A stretch of 64,000 nt of DNA, taken from CAMAVH01 sp964628235. GTDB lineage: Bacteria > Pseudomonadota > Alphaproteobacteria > SMXQ01. The stretch covers positions 12,467-76,466 of the forward strand of contig CAZVLU010000013.1 of NCBI GenBank assembly GCA_964628235.1. Direction: 5' to 3'. Position 1 is the first letter of the stretch. The number at the start of each line of letters is the position of its first letter. The notes under the pieces were generated by a model, which made no database searches, was not told where the DNA came from, and was given only the letters and a program-made list of their open reading frames with translations. The position numbers and the translations under genes are program-made. Below are positions 1-11,118 of the stretch, piece by piece.

Positions 1-701
1 CCTTCGGCGAAAAGGGCGCCGACATCCGCCTCGACATCCTCGACGTGCTGCCCGACGGCCAGCGCGTGTCCTTCGCGATCGCCGGCGAATATGCCGAAGT
101 CAAACTGCCGCTGGTCGGCCATTTCCAGGCGATGAACGTCGCCTGCGCCTTGGGCTTGGTCATTGCCGGCGGCGGCGCTGCCCGCGCGGCGCTCGCCACG
201 CTGGAGCGCCTCGATGGCGTCGATGGCCGCATGCAATTGGCCGCTCGCCATCCGGCGGGTGCTGCGGTTTATGTCGATTACGCCCATACGCCCGATGCGC
301 TCGCCAATGTGCTCGGCGCGCTGCGCCCGCATACGCGCGGCCGCCTGTTGGTCGTGTTCGGCTGCGGCGGCGACCGCGATCCCGGCAAGCGCCCGCAGAT
401 GGGCCGCATCGCCGGCGAACTGGCCGATATCGTCATCGTCACCGACGACAATCCGCGCAGCGAAGATGCCGCCGCGATCCGCCGCCAAGTGCTGGCCGGC
501 GTGACGGCGAAGACGCCGATCGAAATCGCCGACCGCAGCGAAGCCATTTCCGCCGCCGCCGAGATGATGCAAAACGGCGACGTTCTCGTGCTCGCCGGCA
601 AGGGCCATGAGCAGGGCCAAATCGTCGGCGCCACGACCATTCCCTTCAACGACGCCGACGAAGCCCGCAAGGCCGTCGCCCGTTTGGGAGGGACCGCGTA
701 A
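1..701 (+). CDS. murE: UDP-N-acetylmuramoyl-L-alanyl-D-glutamate--2,6-diaminopimelate ligase, 3' part
   Basis: This is the C-terminal part of MurE, the cytoplasmic ATP-dependent ligase that adds the third stem-peptide residue to UDP-MurNAc-L-Ala-D-Glu. The frame is open to the left edge, so the start and the ATP-binding P-loop lie outside the window. The visible part contains the Mur-ligase central-domain end (YVDYAHTPDAL), then the C-terminal domain with GCGGDRDPGKRP and the TDDNPRSE motif. The DNPR motif is the one associated with meso-diaminopimelate rather than lysine, as expected for a Gram-negative. The stop TAA overlaps the murF ATG by one base (TAATG), so murE and murF are probably translationally coupled. 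Recognition is secure; only the 5' end is missing. Confidence 0.96.
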   Translation, partial: FGEKGADIRLDILDVLPDGQRVSFAIAGEYAEVKLPLVGHFQAMNVACALGLVIAGGGAARAALATLERLDGVDGRMQLAARHPAGAAVYVDYAHTPDALANVLGALRPHTRGRLLVVFGCGGDRDPGKRPQMGRIAGELADIVIVTDDNPRSEDAAAIRRQVLAGVTAKTPIEIADRSEAISAAAEMMQNGDVLVLAGKGHEQGQIVGATTIPFNDADEARKAVARLGGTA

Positions 702-2131
702 TGGCCCCGCTGTGGATGTCCAATCACGCCGTCGCCGCCACCAAGGGCAGTTCCACCACCGGCTGGAACGCCAGCGGCGTGTCGATCGATAGCCGCGCCG
801 TGAAGCCGGGCGACCTGTTCGTCGCCATCAAGGGCCCGAACTTCGACGGCCATGTCTTCGTCGCCGACGCGCTCGCCAAGGGCGCCGCCGCCGCCGTGGT
901 GTCGCAGCGCCCTGAAGGCGCGCTGCCGACCACGCCGCTGCTCGTCGTCCAAGACCCGCTCGCTGCCTTGGAAGATCTCGCGCGCGCCGCGCGGTTGCGC
1001 ACCGCAGCGCGCATCGCCGCCGTCACCGGCTCGGTCGGCAAGACCAGCACCAAGGAAGCGCTCAAGCTGGTGCTCGCCGCGCAAGGCTTGACCCACGCCA
1101 GCGAAGGCAGCCTCAACAATCACTGGGGCGTGCCCCTGTCGCTCGCGCGCCTGCCGGCGGACGCCGCCTACGGCGTGTTCGAACTCGGCATGAACCACGC
1201 CGGCGAATTGACGCCGCTCTCCAAGCTGGTGCGCCCGAACGTGACGATCATCACCACCATCGAGGCGGTGCATCTCGAATTCTTCGACTCGCTGGACGGC
1301 ATCGCCACCGCCAAGGCGGAAATTTTCGCCGGCCTGGAGCCGCATGGCATCGCCGTGCTGAACCAGGACAACGACTATTTCGGCTATCTGACGCGCGAAG
1401 CCGTCGCCAAGGGCGCGACGGTGGTCGGCTTCGGCAGCGCAAAGGGCGCTTGGGCGCGGTTGATCGCATACGATCCGAGCGAAACCGGTGCCCATATCGA
1501 CGCCGAGATCGGCGGCCAGCGCATCCGCTTCGCCATCGGCGCGCCGGGCCGCCATTGGGCCCTCAACAGCCTCGCCGTCCTCGCCGCCGCCTTGCATCTC
1601 GGCGCCGATCTCGAACAAGCCGCCGCCGCGCTCGCCGGCATGGCTGCGCCGAAAGGCCGCGGCGCGCGTCATGAGATCGCGCTCGATGACGGGGCGTTCA
1701 CGCTGATCGATGAAAGCTACAACGCCAGCCCGGCCGCCATGCGCGCCGCCTTCGCCGTGCTCGCCGGCATGACGCCGGCCGCCAACTCGCAAACTGGGGG
1801 CGGCCGCCGCATCGCCATCCTCGGCGACATGCTGGAGCTCGGCGCCGACTCCGCCGTCCTTCACGCCGATCTCGCGCCCGATGTCGCCAACACCGCCGAT
1901 CTCGTCTGCACCGCCGGACGCGATATGGGCGCGCTGAACGAAGCTTTGCCGCGCGAGAAGCGCGCCGGCCATGCCGCCAAAGCCGAAGAGCTGCTGCCGC
2001 TGGTGCGCAAGCTCATCCGCCCAGGCGACGTCGTCATGGTCAAGGGATCGCACGGCAGCCGCATGGGACTGATCGTCGACGCCCTGCTCGCCGCCAGCCT
2101 GCCCAACAAAACCGCCGCCAACGGCCATTGA
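701..2131 (+). CDS. murF: UDP-N-acetylmuramoyl-tripeptide--D-alanyl-D-alanine ligase
   Basis: MurF adds D-Ala-D-Ala to the UDP-MurNAc-tripeptide, the last cytoplasmic step of the stem peptide. The 476-residue protein shows the N-terminal substrate domain (DSRAVKPGDLFVAIKG near residues 30-45), the P-loop TGSVGKTSTKE near residue 110, NNHWGVPLSL and ELGMNHAGE of the central domain, and DESYNASP of the C-terminal domain. Length is normal for the family. It starts on the ATG that overlaps the murE stop and is followed 21 bases later by mraY. It lies in the unbroken dcw operon. Confidence 0.97.
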   Translation: MAPLWMSNHAVAATKGSSTTGWNASGVSIDSRAVKPGDLFVAIKGPNFDGHVFVADALAKGAAAAVVSQRPEGALPTTPLLVVQDPLAALEDLARAARLRTAARIAAVTGSVGKTSTKEALKLVLAAQGLTHASEGSLNNHWGVPLSLARLPADAAYGVFELGMNHAGELTPLSKLVRPNVTIITTIEAVHLEFFDSLDGIATAKAEIFAGLEPHGIAVLNQDNDYFGYLTREAVAKGATVVGFGSAKGAWARLIAYDPSETGAHIDAEIGGQRIRFAIGAPGRHWALNSLAVLAAALHLGADLEQAAAALAGMAAPKGRGARHEIALDDGAFTLIDESYNASPAAMRAAFAVLAGMTPAANSQTGGGRRIAILGDMLELGADSAVLHADLAPDVANTADLVCTAGRDMGALNEALPREKRAGHAAKAEELLPLVRKLIRPGDVVMVKGSHGSRMGLIVDALLAASLPNKTAANGH

Positions 2132-2152
2132 GAAGAAAAGGCACTCGACCAG

Positions 2153-3241
2153 ATGCTCTACAACCTGCTCGCGCCTTATGCGGACCAATTCGCGGCCTTC
2201 AACCTGTTCCGCTACATCACGTTCCGCACCGGCGGCGCCACGGTGACGGCGCTGCTCGTTTGCTTCGTGTTCGGCCCCATGGTCATTCGCTGGCTTAAGA
2301 GCAAGCAGGCGCATGGCCAGCCGATCCGCACGGATGGGCCCGAGAGCCATCTGCTGACCAAGAAGGGCACGCCGACCATGGGCGGCCTGCTCATCCTGTT
2401 CGGCGTCGCCGCCGGCACGCTGCTGTGGGCCGACCTGTCGAACCGCTATGTCTGGGTCGTGCTGCTCGTCACCATCGGCTTCGGCTCGGTCGGCTTCGCC
2501 GACGACTACCTGAAACTCACGCGGCGCAGCCACAAGGGCGTGCCGGGCAAATACAAGCTGATCGCCGAATGCGCCATCGCCCTGATCGCGACGCTCTGGA
2601 TCATGGAGATCACGCGCGATCCGCTATCGACCAGCCTGTCGATCCCCTTCATCAAGGACGCGCTCATCAACCTCGGCTGGATCTTCATTCCGTTCGGCGC
2701 GCTGGTCATGGTCGGGGCGTCGAACGCCGTGAACCTGACGGACGGTCTCGACGGCCTCGCCATCGTGCCGGTAATGATCGCTGCCGGCTGCTTCGCGCTG
2801 ATCTCCTATCTCGTCGGCAACGCGGTGTTCGCCAACTATCTGCAAATCAACTACGTGCCCGGCAGCGGCGAGCTCGCGGTGTTCTGCGGCGCGCTGGTCG
2901 GCGCCTCGCTCGGCTTCCTGTGGTTCAACGCGCCGCCTGCCATGGTCTTCATGGGCGACACCGGCTCGCTGTCGGTCGGCGGCGCGCTCGGCGCCATCAG
3001 CGTCGTCACCAAGCATGAAATCGTGCTCGCCATCATCGGCGGCTTGTTCGTGCTGGAGACCGTCTCCGTCATCGTCCAGGTCGTCTCCTTCAAGACGACC
3101 GGCAAGCGCGTCTTCCGCATGGCGCCGCTGCACCATCATTTCGAAAAGAAGGGCTGGGCCGAGCCGACCGTGGTGATCCGCTTCTGGATCATCGCGTCGA
3201 TCTTGGCGCTGGCCGGCCTCTCCAGCCTGAAACTGCGTTAA
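2153..3241 (+). CDS. mraY: Phospho-N-acetylmuramoyl-pentapeptide transferase (lipid I synthase)
   Basis: MraY moves phospho-MurNAc-pentapeptide onto undecaprenyl phosphate in the inner membrane, making lipid I. The 362-residue polytopic protein has the signature motifs of the family: KKGTPTMGG near residue 70, the aspartate-rich FADDYLKLT near 116, NLTDGLDGLA near 194, and the HHHFEKKGW motif near 324. About ten hydrophobic segments are visible. The gene follows murF after 21 bases and precedes murD after 15 bases, as in the standard dcw order. Confidence 0.98.
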   Translation: MLYNLLAPYADQFAAFNLFRYITFRTGGATVTALLVCFVFGPMVIRWLKSKQAHGQPIRTDGPESHLLTKKGTPTMGGLLILFGVAAGTLLWADLSNRYVWVVLLVTIGFGSVGFADDYLKLTRRSHKGVPGKYKLIAECAIALIATLWIMEITRDPLSTSLSIPFIKDALINLGWIFIPFGALVMVGASNAVNLTDGLDGLAIVPVMIAAGCFALISYLVGNAVFANYLQINYVPGSGELAVFCGALVGASLGFLWFNAPPAMVFMGDTGSLSVGGALGAISVVTKHEIVLAIIGGLFVLETVSVIVQVVSFKTTGKRVFRMAPLHHHFEKKGWAEPTVVIRFWIIASILALAGLSSLKLR

Positions 3242-3256
3242 AGGACCACTCACGCC

Positions 3257-4681
3257 GTGATCTCGCTGCCCTTCGCCAAAGACCAGACCTACGCCGTTCT
3301 CGGGCTCGGCAAGTCCGGGCTGACGGCCGCGCGCGCGCTGGCGGCGGGCGGCGCGAAGGTGCGGGCGTGGGACGACGGCGATAAAGCGCGCGCGGCGGCG
3401 GAAGCCGCCGGCATCGCGCTGACGCCGCTCATCGACGGCGGCTCGCTTGAGGGCGTCACCGCGCTGGTGATGAGCCCCGGCATTCCCCACAGCTTTCCCA
3501 AGGCGCACCCGGTCGCCGCCGCCGCGAAGGCGAAGAGCATCCCGCTGATCTCGGACGTCGAGCTTTTGCTCCGCGCCCAGAGCGGTTCGCGCTTCGCCGG
3601 CATCACCGGGACCAATGGCAAGTCGACGACCACGGCGCTGCTCGCCCATATCTTGAAGGCGACCGGCGTGCGCATGGATGTCGGCGGCAATCTCGGCCCC
3701 GCCGCTCTCGGACTCGAAGAATTGGGCGACGCCGGCACCTATGTGCTCGAACTGTCGTCCTATCAGATCGAACTCGTCCACACGGCGGCGTTCAACCTCG
3801 CCATCCTGCTCAACATCACGCCCGATCATCTCGACCGCCACGGCGGCATGGACGGCTACATCGCCGCCAAGCGTCGGCTGTTCGACATGCTCAAGGGCAG
3901 CGGCGTGGCGGTGATCGGCGTCGACGACGAACATTCCAAAGCCATCGCCAAAGAGATCGCCAAGCTCGGCAAGCGCGTCGTGCCCGTCACCGTCGGCCCA
4001 ACAAACGAAGGCGGGCCGATCGAAGCCGGCGTCTGGGTGAAGGACGGCCAGTTGCACGACGGTCGGGCGCGCGACGGCAAAACTTTCGTCGCCGACTTGA
4101 CCAAGGCCAAAGCGCTGCCCGGCAAGCACAACTGGCAGAACGCCGCCGCGGCCTACGCCGCCGCGCGCGCGCTGTGGATCGACCCCAAGCTGGCGGCCGA
4201 CGCCATCCTGTCCTATCCGGGCCTCGCCCATCGCCAAGAGAAGATCGCCGACATCGCCGGCGTCGCCTTCGTCAACGACAGCAAGGCGACCAACGCCGAC
4301 GCCACCTCCAAGGCGCTCGCCTGCTACGACGCGATCTACTGGATCGCCGGCGGCCTGGCCAAGGACGGCGGCATCGAGACGCTCGGCCCGTGGCACAAGA
4401 GCATCCGCCACGCCTTCCTGATCGGCAAAGCCGCCGAAGACTTCGCCCGCACGCTCGACGGCAAGGTGCCGTACACGCTGTGCGGCGAATTGCCCGCAGC
4501 GCTCGACGCCGCCGCCAAGCTCGCCTGGGCGGAGAAGATCAGCGGCGCCACCGTGCTGCTGTCGCCGGCCTGCGCCTCGTTCGACCAGTTCGCCAATTTC
4601 GAAGCGCGCGGCGACGCCTTCCGCGCTTTGGTCCGCCAATTGCCGCAAAGCGGCGCGAAACAGGCGGGAGCCGGCGCATGA
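3257..4681 (+). CDS. murD: UDP-N-acetylmuramoylalanine--D-glutamate ligase
   Basis: MurD adds D-glutamate to UDP-MurNAc-L-Ala in the cytoplasm. The 474-residue product has the Rossmann-like N-terminus (VLGLGKSGLTAARAL near residue 16), the P-loop GITGTNGKSTTTALL near 115, the LSSYQIE motif near 172, NITPDHLDRHG near 192 and the C-terminal NDSKATNADAT and GGLAKDGG motifs. The start chosen is GTG at 3257, which gives the expected N-terminus with the nucleotide-fold strand right after it. The stop codon overlaps the ftsW start in the arrangement ATGATG, so the two are probably coupled. Confidence 0.97.
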   Translation: MISLPFAKDQTYAVLGLGKSGLTAARALAAGGAKVRAWDDGDKARAAAEAAGIALTPLIDGGSLEGVTALVMSPGIPHSFPKAHPVAAAAKAKSIPLISDVELLLRAQSGSRFAGITGTNGKSTTTALLAHILKATGVRMDVGGNLGPAALGLEELGDAGTYVLELSSYQIELVHTAAFNLAILLNITPDHLDRHGGMDGYIAAKRRLFDMLKGSGVAVIGVDDEHSKAIAKEIAKLGKRVVPVTVGPTNEGGPIEAGVWVKDGQLHDGRARDGKTFVADLTKAKALPGKHNWQNAAAAYAAARALWIDPKLAADAILSYPGLAHRQEKIADIAGVAFVNDSKATNADATSKALACYDAIYWIAGGLAKDGGIETLGPWHKSIRHAFLIGKAAEDFARTLDGKVPYTLCGELPAALDAAAKLAWAEKISGATVLLSPACASFDQFANFEARGDAFRALVRQLPQSGAKQAGAGA

Positions 4682-5799
4682 TGAACTTCGCGCGCACCGA
4701 CACGTCCGTCCTCGGCCGCTGGTGGTGGACCGTCGATCGCTGGGTGCTGGCCGCCCTGATGATCCTGGTCGGCCTCGGCATCGTGCTGATCTTCGCCGCC
4801 AGCCCGGCGGTGGCCGAGCGCATCGGCCTCGACTCGTTCTATTTCGTGCGCAAGCAGATCAGCTATCTCGCGCCGGCGCTGGCCATTCTGCTCGCCGTCT
4901 CGCTGCTCAACGTGCGCAATGTGCGCCGCCTCGCCGTCTTCGCCTTTCTCGCCATGGTCGGCTGCATGATCCTGACGCTGATGATGGGCGTCGAGATCAA
5001 GGGCGCCCGGCGCTGGATTTCGCTCGCCGGCTTCACGCTGCAGCCCTCCGAGTTCATCAAGCCTGCCTTCGCCGTGGTCGCCGCCTGGATGCTCGCCACC
5101 GGCCGCATGGAGCAAGGCTTCCCCGGCCGCACCATCGCCGTGGCGCTCTACGGCCTCACCATGGGCCTGTTGCTGCTGCAGCCGGACATGGGCATGGCCG
5201 TGCTGACCTCGGCGATCTTCGCCGCGCAATTGTTCATCGCCGGCATCCCGATGGCGCTGGTCGGCATGCTGGCGATTCTCGGCGTCGCCGGTATCGTCGG
5301 CGCCTATTTCGTGTTCCCGCATGTCGCCAGCCGCATCGACCGCTTCCTCGACCCGTCGTCGGGCGACAGCTATCAGGTCAACACCGGCCTCGAAGCCTTC
5401 ATGAACGGCGGCCTGTTCGGTCGCGGCCCGGGCGAAGGCACCGTCAAGGAAATCCTGCCCGACGCGCACGCCGACTTCATCTTCGCCGTCGCCGGCGAGG
5501 AGCTCGGCCTGATCGCCTGCCTGTTCATCGTCATGCTGTTCGCCTTCATCGTGCTGCGCGGCTTCACCCGCATGCTGTCGGAAGGCAACCTCTTCATCCT
5601 GCTCGCCGTCACCGGGCTGCTCGTGCAATTCGGCCTGCAGGCGATCATCCATATGTCCTCGACGCTAAATCTGATGCCGACCAAAGGCATGACGCTGCCG
5701 CTGATCTCCTACGGCGGCTCGTCGCTGCTCGGCATCGCCTTCGGCATGGGCATGGTGCTGGCGCTGACGCGCAGCCGCGCCGGCTTGGGTGAGGTGTGA
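4678..5799 (+). CDS. ftsW: Lipid II polymerase FtsW (SEDS family)
   Basis: FtsW is the septal SEDS glycan polymerase. The protein of about 373 residues has roughly ten membrane segments and SEDS motifs: GARRWISLAGFTLQPSEFIKPA near residues 105-125, LLLQPDMGMAVL near 165, SSGDSYQVNTGLEAFMNGG near 228, DAHADFIFAVAGEELG near 263, and PTKGMTLPLISYGGSS near 335. The start is the ATGATG overlapping the murD stop; the same frame is open further upstream inside murD but that part is a shadow. It overlaps murG by one base. Its partner FtsI is not in the window and presumably lies upstream of murE. Confidence 0.96.
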   Translation: MMNFARTDTSVLGRWWWTVDRWVLAALMILVGLGIVLIFAASPAVAERIGLDSFYFVRKQISYLAPALAILLAVSLLNVRNVRRLAVFAFLAMVGCMILTLMMGVEIKGARRWISLAGFTLQPSEFIKPAFAVVAAWMLATGRMEQGFPGRTIAVALYGLTMGLLLLQPDMGMAVLTSAIFAAQLFIAGIPMALVGMLAILGVAGIVGAYFVFPHVASRIDRFLDPSSGDSYQVNTGLEAFMNGGLFGRGPGEGTVKEILPDAHADFIFAVAGEELGLIACLFIVMLFAFIVLRGFTRMLSEGNLFILLAVTGLLVQFGLQAIIHMSSTLNLMPTKGMTLPLISYGGSSLLGIAFGMGMVLALTRSRAGLGEV

Positions 5800-6964
5800 T
5801 GAGCCATCCGCACGACATCCTCGACGTCCCGGCGCACAGCCGCACGCACCCCATCGTGCTGGTGGCCGGCGGCACGGGCGGCCATGTGTTCCCGGCCGAA
5901 GCGCTCGCCAGCGAATTGCGCGCGCGCGGCTACACGCTGGCGCTGTTCACCGATCGGCGCGGCGAAGCCTATGGCGGCGAACTCGGCGCGCTCGCCACGC
6001 ATCGCATCCGCGCCGGCCGCGTCAGCGGCGGCGGCCTCATCGGCCGCGCCAAAGGCGTGATCGATCTGGCGCTCGGCGGCCTGCAGTCGCGCGGGCTGCT
6101 CGCCAAGCTCAAGCCCAGCGTCGTCGTCGGCTTCGGCGGCTATGCCACCGTGCCGACCATGCTGGCCGCAAGCAGCCTCGGCCTGCCGACCGTGATCCAT
6201 GAGCAGAACGCCTTGCTCGGACGCGCCAACCGCCTGCTGGCGTCGCGCGTCTCGGCCATCGCCACGGCGTTCGACACTGTCATCGGCATCAAGCCGGGCG
6301 ACCGCGGCAAGACGGTGCTGACCGGCAATCCGGTGCGCCCCGGCATTCGCGCCCTGCGCGACAACGCCTATCCGGCGCTGGCCGGCGACGGCCCGATCCA
6401 TCTGCTGGTCACCGGCGGCAGCCAGGGCGCGACGATCTTCAGCGACGTGGTGCCCGCCGCCCTCGACCGCCTGCCCGACGACATGCGCAAGCGTCTGCGT
6501 ATCAGCCAGCAATGCCGCCCCGAGGACATCGAGCGGGTGCGCGCGGCCTATGCCGGCACCGACATCCGCGTCGATCTCGCCAGCTTCTTCAGCGACATGC
6601 CCGAGCGCCTGCTGCACGCCCACCTGGTGATCTGCCGCGCCGGCGCCTCGACCGTCGCGGAGCTGACGATGGCCGGCCGCCCGGCGATCTTGGTGCCCTA
6701 TCCGCACGCCATGGACGACCACCAGACGATGAACGCTCGCGCCATCGAAGCGCAGGGCGGCGCCGTCACCATGCCGCAACTCGACTTCACGCCGGAAACG
6801 CTCTCGGCCCGCCTCAAGTTGCTCTTCGCCCAGCCGCAGCAGCTCGCGCGCATGGCGGAGAAAGCCCACGCCAGCGGCCATCGCGACGCCGCCGCCAACC
6901 TCGCCATCCTCGTCGCCGGCCTGCTCTCGGGCAGCAACGGCGCGACCACCACGGAGAAGGCCGC

Positions 6965-6968
<4 letters not shown>
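5799..6968 (+). CDS. murG: Undecaprenyl-PP-MurNAc-pentapeptide-UDP-GlcNAc transferase (lipid II synthase)
   Basis: MurG adds GlcNAc to lipid I at the inner face of the membrane, making lipid II. The roughly 389-residue protein carries the glycine-rich AGGTGGHVFPAEALA motif near residue 25, VVGFGGYATVP near 113, HEQNALLGRANR near 138, TGGSQGATIFS near 205, and the UDP-GlcNAc-binding ICRAGASTVAELTMAGRPAILVP split over residues 280-300. The start is ATG 5799, overlapping the ftsW stop by one base; an in-frame GTG lies just before it. It overlaps murC by four bases (ATGA). Confidence 0.97.
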
Positions 6969-8391
<1,423 letters not shown>

Positions 8392-8395
<4 letters not shown>

Positions 8396-9342
8396 TGGCC
8401 GAGCGCAAATCCACCGACCGCCTGATCGACCGCCTGCCGGCGGTGCGCGGCCGTTATACGGAAGCGGCGGACTTGTCGCGCGTCACCTGGTTCAAAGTCG
8501 GCGGTCCGGCCGAAGTGATGTTCCGCCCTGTCGACCAAGACGATCTCGCAGCCTTCCTCGCCGCCAAGCCGGCCGACGTGCCGGTCACCGTGCTCGGCGT
8601 CGGCTCGAACCTGCTGGTGCGCGACGGCGGCATCGACGGCGTCGTCATCCGCTTGGGCCGCGGCTTTACTGACATCGCCGCTGAGGGCACCACCGTGACG
8701 GCGGGCGCCGCCGCGCTCGATTTGAACGTCGCCATCGCTGCCCGCGCTGCCGGCATCGCCGGCCTCGAGTTCCTCTCCGGCATCCCCGGCTTGATCGGCG
8801 GCGCCCTGCGCATGAACGCCGGGGCTTACGGCCGCGAGATGACGAATGTCGTCGTCGCCGCCACCGCGCTCGACGCGAGCGGCGCGCTGCACACACTGAC
8901 CCCGGCTGAATTGGGCTTCACCTATCGCCATAGCGCCACCCCCGCCGACTGGATTTTCACCAGCGTGACGCTGCAAGGCGAAGCCGGCGCGCCGGACGCG
9001 ATCCAAGCGCGCATGGACGAAATCCAGACGGCGCGCGCCGAGACGCAGCCGTTGCGCACGCCGACCGGCGGCTCGACCTTCAAGAATCCGGACGGCCATA
9101 AGGCTTGGCAGCTCATCGATGCCGCCGGCTGCCGCGGGCTGCACATGGGCGGCGCGAAGGTGTCCGAACTGCATTGCAACTTCCTGATCAATGCCGGCGG
9201 CGCGACCGCAGCCGACATCGAAGCACTCGGCGAAGAGGTCCGTCGCCGCGTCTTCGAGAACAGCGGCATCACGCTCGACTGGGAAATCAAGCGCATCGGC
9301 AAAGCGCTGCCGGGCCTCCACGCCGTCGAGGGCGCCGCATGA
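8392..9342 (+). CDS. murB: UDP-N-acetylenolpyruvoylglucosamine reductase
   Basis: MurB is the FAD- and NADPH-dependent reductase that makes UDP-MurNAc. The protein of about 316 residues has VTWFKVGGPAEVMF near residue 30, the FAD-binding GVGSNLLVRDGGIDG near 70, GLEFLSGIPGLIGGALRMNAGAYG near 125-145, and PTGGSTFKNPDG near 225, where the serine is the catalytic acid of type I MurB. The start is the ATGATG overlapping the murC stop. The gene ends four bases into ddl (ATGA overlap). Confidence 0.97.
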
Positions 9343-10259
9343 AAAAAGAAATCGCCGTGCTGATGGGCGGCTGGTCGGCGGAGCGCGAGGTTTCGCTCGT
9401 GTCCGGCGCCGCCGTGTCGAACGCCCTGAAGAAGCTCGGCCATCACGTCACGACGATCGATGTCGGCCGCGAGATCGGCACATTGCTCAAAGCGCTGCAT
9501 CCGCGTGTGCAAGTGGCCTTCAACGCCCTGCACGGCCGCTTCGGCGAAGACGGCTGTATCCAGGGCGCGCTCGAAATCCTCGGCTTGCCCTACACCCATT
9601 CGGGCGTTCTCGCCTCTGCCCTCGCCATGGACAAGCCGACCGCGCGCCGCCTGTTCCAGGCCGCCGGTCTGCGCGTCGCCGAAGGCTTGGTGCTGACCCG
9701 CGAGCAGGTGTTGGCCGGCGGCTTCATGGCCGCGCCCTATGTGATCAAGCCGTTCAACGAAGGCTCCAGCGTCGGCGTGCATATCGTGCAGCCCGGCGAC
9801 AATGCCAAGCCCTTCGCCGACACCGCCTGGCCCTACGGCGAGCAGGTGCTGGTCGAGCGCTTCATCCCCGGCCGCGAACTGACCGTCGCCGTGATGGGCG
9901 ACAAGGCGCTCGGCTGCCTCGAGATCCGCCCCAAGCAAGGCTTCTACAGCTACGAAGCCAAATACACCGACGGCAAGGCCGACCATCTGATGCCGGCCCC
10001 GCTGCCCGCCACGAAATATCAGGAAGCGCTCGAGATCGGCCTCGCGGCGCACCGCACGCTCGGCTGCCGCGGCGTCTCGCGCACCGACATCCGCTACGAC
10101 GATACGCCGGGCGGCGACGGCCAGTTCTATGTGCTTGAAGTCAACACCCAGCCGGGCATGACGCCGCTCTCGCTCGTGCCCGAGATCGCCGCCCATGCCG
10201 GCATGAATTTCGAGGAGCTCGTCTCCTGGATCGTGGAGGACGCCTCATGCCCGCGCTGA
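9339..10259 (+). CDS. ddl: D-alanine--D-alanine ligase
   Basis: Ddl joins two D-alanines for the end of the peptidoglycan stem. The 306-residue ATP-grasp protein begins with KKEIAVLMGGWSAEREVSLVSG, typical of DdlB-type enzymes, then NALHGRFGEDG near 60, PYVIKPFNEGSSVGV near 130, ERFIPGRELTV near 172, RTDIRYD near 245 and VNTQPGMTPLS near 266. Start ATG 9339 overlaps the murB stop. The end overlaps ftsQ by 13 bases, a longer overlap than the other junctions in this cluster. Confidence 0.97.
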   Translation: MKKEIAVLMGGWSAEREVSLVSGAAVSNALKKLGHHVTTIDVGREIGTLLKALHPRVQVAFNALHGRFGEDGCIQGALEILGLPYTHSGVLASALAMDKPTARRLFQAAGLRVAEGLVLTREQVLAGGFMAAPYVIKPFNEGSSVGVHIVQPGDNAKPFADTAWPYGEQVLVERFIPGRELTVAVMGDKALGCLEIRPKQGFYSYEAKYTDGKADHLMPAPLPATKYQEALEIGLAAHRTLGCRGVSRTDIRYDDTPGGDGQFYVLEVNTQPGMTPLSLVPEIAAHAGMNFEELVSWIVEDASCPR

Positions 10260-11107
10260 ACAAGCGTCGCGCAAAATCTCGCAAGCCGGTGCGCCGCACG
10301 CCGCCGCCGCGTTGGCTCAAGCCGGCGCTGCGCGGGATCGCAGCGCTTGGCGCCATCGGCCTCGTCGTCGCCGTGCCGACCTATCTCGTGCGCGCCGGCC
10401 ATGTCGACGCCGCCTCCGCCTGGGCCGAGCGGCACGGCATGATCGTCTCCGCCGGCTTCGGCTTGGCGGTGCGCGAAGTGCTGGTGCAGGGCCGCGGCGA
10501 GAGCCCCGGCAAGGACGTGCTCGCGGCGCTCGACGTCAAACGCGGCTCGCCGATCCTCGCCTTCGATCCGCATGCGGCGAAGGCCCGCCTCGAAGAACTG
10601 CCCTGGGTGCGCAAGGCGACCGTCGAACGCCGGCTGCCCGACACCGTCTTCGTGCGCCTCGAAGAGCGCGTGCCGATGGCGCTGTGGCAGCGTGACGGCA
10701 AGCTGACGCTTGTCGACCGCGACGGCGTGCCCGTGCCCAGCGCCGATCCGGCACGCTTCGGCCAATTGCCGCAGATCATCGGCGACGGCGCGCCTGTCAA
10801 TGCGCCCGCCATCCTCGCCATCACCGCTGCCGAGCCCGATCTGCGCGCCCGCGTCGCCGCCCTCAGCTTCGTCGGCGGCCGGCGCTGGACCGTGATCTTC
10901 GACAACGGCGCCGAAGTGCAGCTGCCCGAACAAGATGCCGGGCGCGCCTGGGCCAAGTTCGCCGCCATGCAGCGCAGCCAGAACGTGCTGGCGCATGACG
11001 TGGCCAACATCGATCTGCGGCTGCCCGACCGGACGGTCGTGCGGCTCTCGCCGGGTGTGACTCCGCCGAAAGCGGCGCCCATCAGAAAATCCGGCAAGGA
11101 CACCTAG
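10247..11107 (+). CDS. ftsQ: Cell division protein FtsQ
   Basis: FtsQ is the bitopic inner-membrane divisome protein that links early and late division proteins. The 286-residue product has a basic cytoplasmic N-terminus rich in Arg, Lys and Pro, one membrane segment near residues 28-46 (GIAALGAIGLVVAVPTYLV), then a periplasmic POTRA-type domain (VREVLVQGR...LPWVRKATVERRLPDTVFVRLEERVPMALWQ, in pieces over residues 75-145) and the beta-rich FtsQ domain. Position between ddl and ftsA supports the call. Stop TAG is eleven bases before the ftsA ATG. Confidence 0.95.
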   Translation: MPALNKRRAKSRKPVRRTPPPRWLKPALRGIAALGAIGLVVAVPTYLVRAGHVDAASAWAERHGMIVSAGFGLAVREVLVQGRGESPGKDVLAALDVKRGSPILAFDPHAAKARLEELPWVRKATVERRLPDTVFVRLEERVPMALWQRDGKLTLVDRDGVPVPSADPARFGQLPQIIGDGAPVNAPAILAITAAEPDLRARVAALSFVGGRRWTVIFDNGAEVQLPEQDAGRAWAKFAAMQRSQNVLAHDVANIDLRLPDRTVVRLSPGVTPPKAAPIRKSGKDT

Positions 11108-11118
11108 GGGGAAGCGTG

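Noticed and set aside
278..2533. Long open frame on the minus strand opposite murE-murF-mraY
   Set aside because: It is the antisense of well-recognised Mur genes, rich in Arg, Gly, Ala and His as expected for a GC-rich shadow frame, and shows no family motif. The same applies to 2624-4648, 4336-5652, 6698-8374 and 12566-14404.
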